From: an uncultured Collinsella sp.
GTDB lineage: Bacteria > Actinomycetota > Coriobacteriia > Coriobacteriales > Coriobacteriaceae
Direction of reading: 5' to 3'
Length of the DNA: 13,038 nucleotides
NCBI GenBank assembly: GCA_900757385.1
Contig: CAAENO010000087.1
Span: 1 to 13,038, forward strand
Shown here: positions 1 through 8,004 of the stretch, one piece after another
Position numbering within the stretch: position 1 is the stretch's first letter
Layout of the letters: every line of letters starts with the position of its first letter
Position numbers and translations under genes: made by a program
The notes under the pieces: model-generated
What the model saw: only the letters and a program-made list of their open reading frames with translations
Told to the model about the DNA's origin: nothing
Databases searched by the model: none

Positions 1-48
1 ACCTAACCCATCTCGCCCAGCCGTCTGACACGGGGCTCCAAGCTTGTC

Positions 49-82
49 AAAAAAGCGGTCGGCGCGCAGGTGCGCCGACCGC
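49..82 (-). terminator. Rho-independent terminator after gyrA
   Basis: Bases 55-65 (GCGGTCGGCGC) pair perfectly with 72-82 (GCGCCGACCGC) around a six-base loop. On the minus strand the stem is followed by six T (A run at 49-54 on the plus strand). It lies 41 bases past the gyrA stop codon and points the right way to end the gyrB-gyrA transcript. Bases 1-48 beyond it hold no gene I can support. Confidence 0.93.
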
Positions 83-122
83 CGATATATGGGGTCTGAT
101 ATTTTCTACCAGCTAGGGCCTC

Positions 123-2864
123 TTACTCGTCTAGGAGATCCTCTGGCATGTCGTTGCCGTCGCCTAGATCGACAGGGGTTTCTTCGGGGGCAGAGCCGTC
201 TTCTGTGGCTTCGCCTTCGGGCTTCTCCTTGGCGGCCGTCATGCGGGCTACGGCGCAGATGCGGTCGTTGTCGTCGACGGTCATCATCTTGACGCCCTGG
301 GTAGCGCGGCCAGTCTGGCTGATCTCGTCGGTCTTGACGCGAATGACCGTCGCGCCCTCCGTCACGATGAACAGCTCGTGCTGCGGGCCCACCGTCTTCA
401 TGGCCGCGAGGTTGCCCTTACGCTCGGTCATTTGGATGGTGTAGACGCCCTGGCCGCCGCGATTCTGCTCCGGGTAGTCCGCGACCGGCGTGCGCTTGCC
501 GTAGCCGCGCTCGGTGATGACGAACAGATCGCCGTTGCCGTTAGTGACTTCCATGCCCAGAACGCTCACGCCGTCCTTCATACCGATACCGCGAACGCCG
601 CTGGTATCGCGGCCGGTGGCGCGCACCTGCTCCTCGGAGAACATGATCGCCTTGCCCGCGGTGGTGGCCAGGATAATCTTGTCGCCCTCGCGCACGCGGC
701 GCACGTTCAGCAGCGCGTCGTCGTCACGCAGGTTGATAGCGATCAGGCCGTCGCGACGGCTGCGGTCATATGCGCTCATCACGGTCTTCTTGACCATGCC
801 GCTCTTGGTGGCAAACATCAGATACTCGTCGGCAGGGAACTCGCGGCAGCTGATGACGCTCGCGATCTTCTCGCCCTCCTCGAAGGGCAGCAGGTTGACG
901 ATCGCGGTACCGCGCGCCTGGCGCGTACCCACCGGCAGCTCGTGCACCTTCAGGCGATAGACCTTGCCCTTGCTCGAGAAGAACAGCACGTACTCGTGCG
1001 TGGACGCGATGAACATTTCGTCGATGACATCGTCCTCTTTGAGGTTGACGCCCGACACGCCCTTGCCGCCGCGTTTCTGGGCGCGGTAGGCGGCCACCGG
1101 GATGCGCTTGACATAGCCGGTGTGGGTGATGGTCACGACCATGTCCTCGTCGGCAATGAGGTCCTCGACGTCCAGGTCCTTCTCGACCTGGCTGATCTCG
1201 GTGCGGCGCTTATCGCCAAACTTCTTGGAGATCTCGCGCATCTCTTCCTTAATGACGCCCAGGATCTTCTCCTCGTGCGCCAGCAGGTCCTCGTAGTAGG
1301 CGATGGCACGGCGCAGGCCGTCCAACTCTTCTTGGATCTTGTCGCGTTCCAGGCCGGTCAGGCGGCGCAGCTTCATCTCGAGGATGGCCGTGGTCTGCTC
1401 GGGCGTAAAGCCAAAGCGCTCGATCAGGCGGCTGCTGGCCTCGGAATCGGTCTGCGAGGAACGGATGATGCTGATGACCTCGTCAATATGGTCGAGAGCC
1501 ATCAGGTAGCCCTCGAGGATATGCGCGCGGGCCTGGGCCTTCTTAAGGTCGAAGCGGGTGCGGCGGGTGACGACGTCGACCTGGTGATCGATGTAGTGCT
1601 GCAGCATCTCGCGCAGGCTCAGGCATTTGGGAACGCCGTTGACGAGCGCCAGGTTGTTGGCGCCGAAGGTCGTCTGCAGCGAGGTGTACTTATACAGGTT
1701 GTTGAGCACGACCTGCGGAATGACGCCCTTCTTGAGCTCGATGACCAGACGGATGCCCTTCTGGTTGGACTCATCGCGCATGTCCGAGATGCCCTCGATG
1801 CGCTTGTCGTTGACGAGCTGGGCGATCTTCTCCTGCAGGGTGCCCTTGTTGACCATGTAGGGAATCTCGGTAAAGACCAGGCGGTTGCGGCCGGTCTTGG
1901 TGGATTCCACGTGGGCCTTGGCGCGCACGGTAATGGAGCCGCGGCCGGTCTCGTAGCTCTGCTTAATGCCGGCGCTGCCCATGATGATGGCGCCGGTGGG
2001 GAAGTCCGGACCGGGCATGATCTGCATGAGCTCGTCGACAGTAGCGTCGGGATTATCGATCAGGTAGCAGGTTGCCTCGATCGCCTCGGTGAGGTCATGC
2101 GGGGCGATATTGGTGGCCATGCCGACGGCGATGCCCTGGCTGCCGTTGACCAGCAGGTTGGGGAAGCGCGCAGGCAGTGCCACGGGCTCGGCGAGTGATT
2201 CGTCGTAGTTGGGCTGCCAGTCGACGGTATCCTTCTGCAGGTCACGCAGCAGCTCCATGGCGGGCTTTGCCAGGCGGCTCTCGGTGTAACGCATGGCCGC
2301 CGCGCCGTCGCCGTCGATGTTGCCGAAGTTGCCGTGGCCGTCGATGAGCGGCGTGCGCATGGAGAACCACTGCGCCAGGCGAACCATGGCCTCGTAGACC
2401 GCGGCGTCGCCGTGCGGATGGTACTTACCGATAACTTCGCCGACCGTCCAAGCGGACTTCTTGTGCGGACGGTTGGGGTAGATGCCGCTCTCGTTCATCG
2501 CGTACAGGATGCGGCGGTGCACCGGCTTTAAGCCGTCGCGCACGTCCGGCAGGGCGCGCGCCGTGATGACCGACATCGAATACTCGATGAATGACTGCTT
2601 CATCTCGCGGCCAAACTCCGAAATCTGGAGCTGGCCGCCGTTTATATCCTCGCCGGCCGAGGCGCCACGGTCGACTTCGCCAAAGCTCTCCTCGAGCTCA
2701 CCGTCGTCGTCCTCTTCCTCGTCATCATCGGCATCGGGGTTATAGGCGTCAGGATCGCCGTCCTCGCCCTGCTCAGCACGGGCAAGCAGGCGCTTCAGAT
2801 CGTCGGGCATGCCGGCATCGCCGGCCTCGCCCATACCCTCGTTATTGTTGATATCGTCTGCCAC
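123..2864 (-). CDS. gyrA: DNA gyrase subunit A with acidic N-terminal extension
   Basis: This is the cleavage and DNA-wrapping subunit of gyrase (A2B2), which introduces negative supercoils using ATP. The protein is 913 aa, longer than the roughly 800-880 aa usual for GyrA. The family core begins near residue 80. The catalytic tyrosine is Y193 in AAMRYTE, equivalent to E. coli Y122, and the beta-pinwheel GyrA box is QKRGGKG at 596-602. The quinolone region reads HPHGDAAVYE at 149-158, with Ala at the E. coli Ser83 position and Glu at Asp87. Residues 1 to about 75 are an extra segment with a dense Asp/Glu run at 44-59, and the C-terminus is also acidic. The GTG start is preceded by AGGAGG with a four-base gap, the same geometry as gyrB. 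Internal Met11 and Met19 are weaker alternatives. The gene starts 11 bases after gyrB ends. Confidence 0.97.
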   Translation of the reverse strand: MADDINNNEGMGEAGDAGMPDDLKRLLARAEQGEDGDPDAYNPDADDDEEEDDDGELEESFGEVDRGASAGEDINGGQLQISEFGREMKQSFIEYSMSVITARALPDVRDGLKPVHRRILYAMNESGIYPNRPHKKSAWTVGEVIGKYHPHGDAAVYEAMVRLAQWFSMRTPLIDGHGNFGNIDGDGAAAMRYTESRLAKPAMELLRDLQKDTVDWQPNYDESLAEPVALPARFPNLLVNGSQGIAVGMATNIAPHDLTEAIEATCYLIDNPDATVDELMQIMPGPDFPTGAIIMGSAGIKQSYETGRGSITVRAKAHVESTKTGRNRLVFTEIPYMVNKGTLQEKIAQLVNDKRIEGISDMRDESNQKGIRLVIELKKGVIPQVVLNNLYKYTSLQTTFGANNLALVNGVPKCLSLREMLQHYIDHQVDVVTRRTRFDLKKAQARAHILEGYLMALDHIDEVISIIRSSQTDSEASSRLIERFGFTPEQTTAILEMKLRRLTGLERDKIQEELDGLRRAIAYYEDLLAHEEKILGVIKEEMREISKKFGDKRRTEISQVEKDLDVEDLIADEDMVVTITHTGYVKRIPVAAYRAQKRGGKGVSGVNLKEDDVIDEMFIASTHEYVLFFSSKGKVYRLKVHELPVGTRQARGTAIVNLLPFEEGEKIASVISCREFPADEYLMFATKSGMVKKTVMSAYDRSRRDGLIAINLRDDDALLNVRRVREGDKIILATTAGKAIMFSEEQVRATGRDTSGVRGIGMKDGVSVLGMEVTNGNGDLFVITERGYGKRTPVADYPEQNRGGQGVYTIQMTERKGNLAAMKTVGPQHELFIVTEGATVIRVKTDEISQTGRATQGVKMMTVDDNDRICAVARMTAAKEKPEGEATEDGSAPEETPVDLGDGNDMPEDLLDE

Positions 2865-2868
2865 GTTA

Positions 2869-2874
2869 CCTCCT
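2869..2874 (-). promoter_or_regulatory. Ribosome binding site of gyrA
   Basis: AGGAGG on the minus strand lies in the 11-base gap after the gyrB stop, four bases before the GTG at 2864. It supports the long, acidic-extension form of GyrA over a start at Met11 or Met19. The gap is on the short side, but gyrB uses the same arrangement. Confidence 0.8.
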
Positions 2875-2875
2875 C

Positions 2876-4906
2876 TTAAGCGTCAAGGAAGCGTGCATCA
2901 TGTGCATGCTTCTCGATGTACTCGCGGCGATAGCCGACCTCGGAACCCATCAGCTCACGCACGGCGCGGTCCGCCACCACGGCGTCCTCGATCGACACGC
3001 GCTGCAGGATGCGGGTCTTGGGGTCCATCGTCGTCGAGGCAAGCTGCTTGGGGTCCATCTCGCCCAGACCCTTGTAGCGCTGGACGGTATAGCCCTTGCG
3101 CTTCTTGGTGATCTTGCCGTCCTTGGCCTTGCCGTCCTCGTCGTCCTCGTCGGGGTTCAGGCCCAGGCTCTGAATGGTGTCGCGCAGGATCTCGTCTTCG
3201 GGCTGGCGGCCGTTGGGATACACGTAGTGGATCTTGTTGCGCACCTTAATGCCAAAGATGGGCGGGCACGCGACGTACACGTAGCCGGCGTCAATCAGCG
3301 GGCGCATGTACTTGTAGAAGAACGTCAGCAGCAGAATGCGGATATGCGCACCGTCGACATCTGCATCGGTCATGATGATGATCTTGTGGTAGCGGGCCTT
3401 GGTGATATCAAAGTCGCCGCCGTCGCCGGCGCTCGTCGTGACGCCGCAGCCGATCGCGGTGATGAGGGACTGGATGGTGTCGCTCGAGAACGCACGATGA
3501 TCGCCCACGCGCTCGACGTTCAAAATCTTGCCGCGCAGGGGCAGAATCGCCTGGATGTCTCGGCGACGGCCGTCCTTGGCCGAACCGCCTGCCGAGTCGC
3601 CCTCTACGATGAAGAGCTCGGTCAGCTCGGCATCGCGCACCGAGCAGTCAGCGAGCTTACCGGGCAGCGACGCCGTCTCGAGCAGGCTCTTGCGGCGGGT
3701 CGCCTCGCGCGCCTTGCGGGCGGCGTTGCGCGCCTTGCAGGCCTGCTGGGCCTTCTTGACGATCTCACGAGCGGGCTTGGGATGCTCCTCGAGGTAATCG
3801 GCAAGGCCGTCGGTCACGATCTTGAGCGTGAGCGCGCGCATATAGGAGCTGCCGAGCTTGGCCTTGGTCTGGCCCTCAAACTGCGGATCGGGCAGTTTGA
3901 CCGAGATAACGGCCGATAGGCCCTCGCGCACATCGTCGCCGGTCAGGTTGGCGTCTTTTTCCTTGAGCAGGTTCTGCTTGCGAGCGTAATCGTTAATCAC
4001 GCGGGTGAGCGCGGTGCGGAAGCCCTCGAGGTGCATGCCGCCCTCGGGGGTGTAGATGTCGTTGGCAAACGACATGACGTTCTCGCCGTAGCCGCTATTC
4101 CACTGCAAGGACACCTCGACCTCGCCCATCTTGGTCACGGGCGCATCCGGATCCGATTTGCCCTCAATATAGATGGGCTCCTTAAAGGCCTCGGGGACAT
4201 CCTTGCCCTCATTGAGGAACTTGACGAAGTCGATGATGCCACCCTCGTAGCAAAACTCCTCCACATGGGGAGTCGCCTCGCGCTCGTCGGTCAGCACAAT
4301 CTTGAGGTTCTTGTTGAGGAATGCCGTCTCCTGCAGACGGTTGTGCAGCGTGTCGAAATCGTAGATGCAGGTCTCGAAGATCTCGTCGTCGGGCCAGAAG
4401 GTGACGGTGGTGCCCGTCGAATCCGAGGTGCCCACGACCTCCATCTTCTTGACGGTCTTGCCACGCGAGAATTCCATCTCGTAGGTGTTGCCATCGCGAC
4501 GAACCTGAACGACCACGCGCTTGGACAGTGCGTTGACGACGGAGATGCCCACGCCGTGCAGGCCGCCCGAGACCTTATAGGCCGAGTTATCGAACTTACC
4601 GCCGGCGTGCAAGATCGTCATGACGACCTCGAGCGTCGGGATCTTTTTAACAGGGTGCTCGTCAACGGGGATGCCGCGCCCGTTGTCGACGACCGTGATG
4701 GAGTTGTCGGCGTGGACCGTCACCTGGATCTCGGTGCAGAAACCGGCCATGGCCTCGTCGACGGAGTTGTCAACGATCTCCCACACCAGGTGATGCAGAC
4801 CGCTGGCGCTCGTCGAGCCGATATACATGCCCGGGCGCTTACGAACGGCCTCGAGACCTTCGAGAATCTTAATCTCGCCGCCATCGTAATCGTTTTCGTT
4901 TGCCAC
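2876..4906 (-). CDS. gyrB: DNA gyrase subunit B
   Basis: This is the ATPase and TOPRIM subunit of gyrase. From the GTG at 4906 the protein is 676 aa. The GHKL ATP site shows E43 and N47 (EIVDNSVDEA) and D74 in DNGRGIP, nearly matching the E. coli numbering E42, N46 and D73. The QTK loop is at about 346-348. TOPRIM motifs are EGDSAGG at 435-441 and the metal-binding DADVD at 514-518, followed by the C-terminal GYTVQRYKGLGEM. A charged insertion (EDDEDG then Lys-rich, about 586-604) sits just before that motif and makes the protein a little longer than many GyrBs. A TTG six codons upstream would put the Shine-Dalgarno sequence inside the coding region, so GTG at 4906 is preferred. gyrA follows after 11 bases, surely in the same transcript. 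The gene is preceded by the dciA terminator and so needs its own promoter, which I could not place with confidence. Confidence 0.97.
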   Translation of the reverse strand: MANENDYDGGEIKILEGLEAVRKRPGMYIGSTSASGLHHLVWEIVDNSVDEAMAGFCTEIQVTVHADNSITVVDNGRGIPVDEHPVKKIPTLEVVMTILHAGGKFDNSAYKVSGGLHGVGISVVNALSKRVVVQVRRDGNTYEMEFSRGKTVKKMEVVGTSDSTGTTVTFWPDDEIFETCIYDFDTLHNRLQETAFLNKNLKIVLTDEREATPHVEEFCYEGGIIDFVKFLNEGKDVPEAFKEPIYIEGKSDPDAPVTKMGEVEVSLQWNSGYGENVMSFANDIYTPEGGMHLEGFRTALTRVINDYARKQNLLKEKDANLTGDDVREGLSAVISVKLPDPQFEGQTKAKLGSSYMRALTLKIVTDGLADYLEEHPKPAREIVKKAQQACKARNAARKAREATRRKSLLETASLPGKLADCSVRDAELTELFIVEGDSAGGSAKDGRRRDIQAILPLRGKILNVERVGDHRAFSSDTIQSLITAIGCGVTTSAGDGGDFDITKARYHKIIIMTDADVDGAHIRILLLTFFYKYMRPLIDAGYVYVACPPIFGIKVRNKIHYVYPNGRQPEDEILRDTIQSLGLNPDEDDEDGKAKDGKITKKRKGYTVQRYKGLGEMDPKQLASTTMDPKTRILQRVSIEDAVVADRAVRELMGSEVGYRREYIEKHAHDARFLDA

Positions 4907-4910
4907 ACGT

Positions 4911-4917
4911 CCTCCTT
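4911..4917 (-). promoter_or_regulatory. Ribosome binding site that fixes the gyrB start
   Basis: AAGGAGG on the minus strand lies four bases before the GTG at 4906. The alternative in-frame TTG at 4924 lies upstream of this site and has no ribosome binding site of its own. The protein should therefore begin MANEND. Confidence 0.85.
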
Positions 4918-4955
4918 CAGTCAAGAAAATGTGTACAGCCTTACTAGTTTATCGT

Positions 4956-4985
4956 AAAAAAATACCCTCGGGAACGAGGGTATTT
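4956..4985 (-). terminator. Rho-independent terminator between dciA and gyrB
   Basis: AAATACCCTCG (4960-4970) pairs perfectly with CGAGGGTATTT (4975-4985) around a GGAA loop. On the minus strand the stem runs into seven T (A run at 4956-4962). It lies 26 bases past the dciA stop and separates the dnaN-recF-dciA transcript from gyrB-gyrA. On the plus strand only a short T run follows, so action in that direction is doubtful. Confidence 0.92.
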
Positions 4986-5011
4986 GGCTCTACAAGGCCA
5001 CCAGATGCGAT

Positions 5012-5575
5012 TTAAGGCTCTTTTTTGCTTTGCACGCCCTTGGCCCACTCGGCACTGGCTCTCATGGCGTTCTCGAGGGCCTCGCGCAGTTTTTGGTCTT
5101 CGATGGGCGCCACCTGGCGCTCAATCTCGGTGCGCTCGGCATCGCTGAGGTCGGCGTGCGGAGCCGGCGGTTGCTCGGTCGTCGCCGGGCGCAGGCGCTC
5201 CTTGGCGGCGGGCGGCGTGTGGCCGGGCGCGGTGGTTTTGAACACCAGGCCGTCCACATGCGCACCGGCGCGCTCCATGCGCGCGCGGATGATCTCGCGC
5301 AACAGCGTCATTTCCTGCGTCCACGAGGGCGAGTCGAGATACACCAGCAGCTCATTGGACTCGGGCAGGTAGCGCAGTCCCGTCACATGCCGCCCCTCGC
5401 GCGTACCCGAGCACACCGCGTTCCATGCGCGATAGACCGTGCGCGACTCCTCGGCGGCCTCCATCTGCGCACGGCGCTCAGGGGTCGCAGCCGCCAGGAT
5501 GCGCTGACGCTCTGCGTTCAAAAACCCGCTGAAGGCGACTGTCTCGCTCTCGCGCTCGTAATTAGCACGTCTCAC
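5012..5575 (-). CDS. dciA: DUF721 protein, probable DciA-type helicase loader
   Basis: The 187-aa protein has a DUF721 core at about residues 45-115: a TVYRAWNAV segment, then LLVYLDSPSWTQEMTLLREII, typical of the family. DciA proteins are the ancestral bacterial partners of the replicative helicase DnaB. The mycobacterial homologue (Rv0004) occupies the same place between recF and gyrB. Identity is based on these motifs plus gene order, since DUF721 diverges strongly. Residues 116-140 are Pro/Thr/Ala-rich and the last 45 form a charged, probably helical tail. The GTG start lies inside the end of recF (14-base overlap), with only a weak ribosome site, which suggests translational coupling. 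No other helicase loader is visible in the window. Confidence 0.82.
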   Translation of the reverse strand: MRRANYERESETVAFSGFLNAERQRILAAATPERRAQMEAAEESRTVYRAWNAVCSGTREGRHVTGLRYLPESNELLVYLDSPSWTQEMTLLREIIRARMERAGAHVDGLVFKTTAPGHTPPAAKERLRPATTEQPPAPHADLSDAERTEIERQVAPIEDQKLREALENAMRASAEWAKGVQSKKEP

Positions 5576-6668
5576 CCATGCTCACCACCTTGGCTCGATC
5601 AAGCAGGTCATCGGTAAAGTACCCCAGGTTGGTCGTAGTTATGACCGTCTGGATATCATCGCCAATCAGCCGCAGGAAAGCGCCGCGACGCTCGCCGTCG
5701 AGCTCGCTCATCACGTCGTCCAAAAGCAGCAGTGGGGCGGTGCCCAGGACATCGCGAGCCACGGCAACCTCGGCCACCTTCCAGGACAGCACCAGCGTGC
5801 GCTGCTGTCCTTGGCTGGCAAATGAACGGGCGGAGCGACCCGCCACGGTAAACTCGATCTCGTCGCGATGCGGTCCCACCAACGTCACGCCGCGGCGAAT
5901 TTCCTCGTCGGCATGCTCGTCAAGGGCGGCCAGCATGCGCTCGTACGCCCAACCCTTCAGCTCTTCGCGATCCTCGACCTGGGGCAAAGCCCCCAGCGTG
6001 GACGCATAGGTCACGTTGGCGGCCTCACCTGACGCTACTTGCCCGTAGGCAGTGTGCACATGGCCCGCCAGCCGGTCGAGCAGGGCCAACCGGTGCACGA
6101 GCAGGGCCGAGCCCGCGCGGGCAATCGAATCGTTCCACGCGCCGAGCATCTCGCGGCAGCACCAGGTCTCCTTGAGCAAGGCGTTACGCTGGGTCACGCA
6201 GCGCCCATAGGTGCTCGCAAGATCGGCATAGCGTGCGCTCAGTTGCATGCCAAAGTCATCGAGGGCGGCGCGGCGCACACTGGCGCCACGCTTAACCATG
6301 TCCAGATGGTCGGGGCAAAACAGCACGCTCGGAAGAACCCCGCGCACACCGGCGGCAGAGCATCTCTTGCCGTTGCGGCTAAACGAGCGCTTACCGTCCT
6401 CCGCGCTCAATCCCATATCAAGCACGCGGCCGTCGCCCTCGAGCCTCAGCTCGATCTTGCACGAGCCCACGCCGTCATGGACGAGCTCGGCTGCGGTCGG
6501 ATGCCTAAACGAAGCGCCGCTCGTCAGCAGCTGCAGCGCCTCTATGAGATTGGTCTTTCCCGCCGCGTTGGGTCCCGCAAGTATCGTCACGCCCTCGTCC
6601 AGGGCAAGGTGATAGCTATCGAAGCTGCGGTAGTGCGCGACGGAAAGATCGCGGGCGAACATGGTCAT
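5562..6668 (-). CDS. recF: DNA replication and repair protein RecF
   Basis: RecF is an SMC/ABC-type ATPase that helps load RecA at single-strand gaps with RecO and RecR. The 368-aa protein has the usual length and all ATPase motifs: Walker A GPNAAGKT at 32-39, signature SFASQGQQRTL at 282-292, and Walker B LLLLDDVMSELD at 313-324. It starts nine bases after dnaN ends and overlaps dciA. The ATG at 6668 and another two codons later (6662) are both possible starts, and neither has a clear Shine-Dalgarno sequence. Reinitiation after dnaN is likely. Confidence 0.97.
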   Translation of the reverse strand: MTMFARDLSVAHYRSFDSYHLALDEGVTILAGPNAAGKTNLIEALQLLTSGASFRHPTAAELVHDGVGSCKIELRLEGDGRVLDMGLSAEDGKRSFSRNGKRCSAAGVRGVLPSVLFCPDHLDMVKRGASVRRAALDDFGMQLSARYADLASTYGRCVTQRNALLKETWCCREMLGAWNDSIARAGSALLVHRLALLDRLAGHVHTAYGQVASGEAANVTYASTLGALPQVEDREELKGWAYERMLAALDEHADEEIRRGVTLVGPHRDEIEFTVAGRSARSFASQGQQRTLVLSWKVAEVAVARDVLGTAPLLLLDDVMSELDGERRGAFLRLIGDDIQTVITTTNLGYFTDDLLDRAKVVSMGETC

Positions 6669-6677
6669 GGCGCAGCG

Positions 6678-7781
6678 CTAGATGCGGACCGGCATGACCA
6701 GGTACAGGTAGTTGATCTTGTCGTAGGACTTGAAGATGCCCGCCTGCGAGTAGCTCTTGAGCTCCAGCGTGATCTCCTTCTCCTTGGACAGGGCATTGAG
6801 GCAGCCGAAGATGTAGTGGTAGTTGAAGGCGATGGTACCCGACTCGCCCTCAGCCTCGACATCGATCGTCTCCTGCGCAAGGTCCTGGTCATTGGAAATG
6901 GAGGACAGGCCCATCTGCCCGTTCTCGACATCGATCTCGAACTTGACGGCGGGGTTGGCGCTCGCGATAACGGCCACGCGCTTGAGGGCGGCGTTAAAGG
7001 CGGCGACATCGATCTTGACGCTCGTCACGCACGAATCGGGGATGAGCTGCTTGTAGTTGGGGTACACGCCCTCGATGCGACGCGACACGTAGGTGGTGTT
7101 GCCGGCCTCGAAGACGACCTGGGTGTCGGTAGCCCCGATCATGATGGTCGCCTGGCTGGCCATGATGTTCAGCGCATCGTTAAAGGCGTCAGCCGGAACG
7201 TTGAGCTCAAAGGAGCCCTCGAGGGTCGAGGTCTCGACCTGCGTATCGCACACGGCCAAGCGGAAGGAATCGGTCGCCACCAGGCGTACGGTGTTGTTCT
7301 CGACCTTCATGTGCACGCCGCCCAGGATGGGGCGAGCCTTGTCGGTCGAGGTGACGCGCCACACGCGGCCGACCATTTCGGACAAGACATCGGTCGGCAG
7401 CTCCACGGCACTCTCGATGGCATAGGCCGGAAACTCGGGGAAGTCATTGGCATCGAGCGTGTTCAGGCGGAAAGAGCTCTTCTCGCAACCAATCAGCACC
7501 TGGCGCTCGGACAGCTCAAAGGTGACCGGGGCATCGGGGAGGGTCTTGGTGATATTGGAGAGCACCTTACAGGGGATAACCATCTCGCCCTCTTCTTCGA
7601 CATGCGCCGCGATGCGATGACGGATCGAGATAGTGTAGTTAGAGGTCTGGAATTCCAAGATGCCGTCTTGGGCCTTAACGAGCACGCCCGACAGGATGGG
7701 AAGGGTGGATGCCGAAGCGACACCCTTCATAACGACGCCGATGGCTTGTGTAAGCGAGCTCTGGCTGACGGTGAACTTCAT
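6678..7781 (-). CDS. dnaN: DNA polymerase III sliding clamp (beta subunit)
   Basis: This is the ring-shaped processivity factor that tethers DNA polymerase to DNA. The protein is 367 aa, the normal size for three clamp domains. It begins MKFTV and ends in the family's YLVMPVRI tail, where most clamps have a variant of YxxMPxR. The start is set by AGAAAGG on the minus strand (7791-7797), nine bases before ATG. The gene lies directly behind the DNA unwinding segment of the origin and is followed closely by recF. No truncation or frameshift was seen. Confidence 0.98.
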   Translation of the reverse strand: MKFTVSQSSLTQAIGVVMKGVASASTLPILSGVLVKAQDGILEFQTSNYTISIRHRIAAHVEEEGEMVIPCKVLSNITKTLPDAPVTFELSERQVLIGCEKSSFRLNTLDANDFPEFPAYAIESAVELPTDVLSEMVGRVWRVTSTDKARPILGGVHMKVENNTVRLVATDSFRLAVCDTQVETSTLEGSFELNVPADAFNDALNIMASQATIMIGATDTQVVFEAGNTTYVSRRIEGVYPNYKQLIPDSCVTSVKIDVAAFNAALKRVAVIASANPAVKFEIDVENGQMGLSSISNDQDLAQETIDVEAEGESGTIAFNYHYIFGCLNALSKEKEITLELKSYSQAGIFKSYDKINYLYLVMPVRI

Positions 7782-7800
7782 CTTTTAATACCTTTCTATA

Positions 7801-7828
7801 GATATAAATATCTTAATAATAGTAATAG
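7801..7828. other. Probable DNA unwinding element with DnaA-trio repeat
   Basis: Read 3' to 5' on the plus strand from 7828 down to 7814, the sequence is GAT AAT GAT AAT AAT, five consecutive units fitting the DnaA-trio consensus 3'-[G/A]A[T/A]-5'. The trios are followed by AT-only or nearly AT-only sequence with the inverted repeat GATAT-AA-ATATC at 7801-7812. The polarity relative to dnaA and dnaN is that of B. subtilis. Function is inferred from this match. Confidence 0.72.
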
Positions 7829-7840
7829 CACTGACGAAAC

Positions 7841-7849
7841 TGTTGATTA
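7841..7849 (-). promoter_or_regulatory. DnaA-box-like site next to the trio run
   Basis: The minus strand reads TAATCAACA, two mismatches from TTATCCACA. It lies 12 bases from the DnaA-trio run, where a box is expected to load DnaA onto the trios. Confidence 0.55.
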
Positions 7850-7913
7850 CTCCCAAAGACGCAGGTCAGACCAAGAAAGAGAATCGACAGCAACCTGTGT
7901 GCAACAGGGGTGG

Positions 7914-7922
7914 TTTTCCACG
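7914..7922 (+). promoter_or_regulatory. DnaA-box-like site
   Basis: TTTTCCACG differs from the classical TTATCCACA at positions 3 and 9. It is the only box-like site here that keeps the classical C at position 6. Confidence 0.55.
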
Positions 7923-7944
7923 TTCAAAACCTGCGCAAAACTTT
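7923..7944 (+). repeat. Origin module shared with 11188-11209
   Basis: TTCAAAACCTG, three variable bases, then AAAACTTT. The same arrangement occurs at 11188-11209, giving 19 identical bases over 22. The two copies are in the same orientation, one in each non-coding half of the proposed origin. Confidence 0.7.
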
Positions 7945-7984
7945 TCATCACCGCGGGTTGGGTTTTAGACACCTTATGCCCGTG

Positions 7985-8004
7985 GTTTCGACAAGTTTTC
8001 AACA
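7985..8004 (+). promoter_or_regulatory. Tandem DnaA-box-like sites
   Basis: GTTTCGACA (7985-7993) and TTTTCAACA (7996-8004) lie head to tail with 11 bases between their starts, about one helical turn. The same pairing and spacing recurs at 11175-11194. The second 9-mer extends to GTTTTCAACAGG, whose reverse complement CCTGTTGAAAAC occurs twice upstream of the ATPase gene. Confidence 0.65.

Noticed and set aside
1..48. Possible start of a minus-strand gene (GGAG before a GTG) or a tRNA at the left edge
   Set aside because: Too few bases to judge. No tRNA fold was found, and the short frame has no recognisable content.
378..2198. 606-aa plus-strand open frame antisense to gyrA
   Set aside because: It lies wholly over gyrA, shows no recognisable domain, and is the low-complexity His/Ala/Val/Asp/Leu translation expected opposite a GC-rich gene.
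4907..4924. TTG start that would add six residues to GyrB
   Set aside because: The Shine-Dalgarno sequence lies downstream of it, inside those codons. The GTG at 4906 is correctly spaced.
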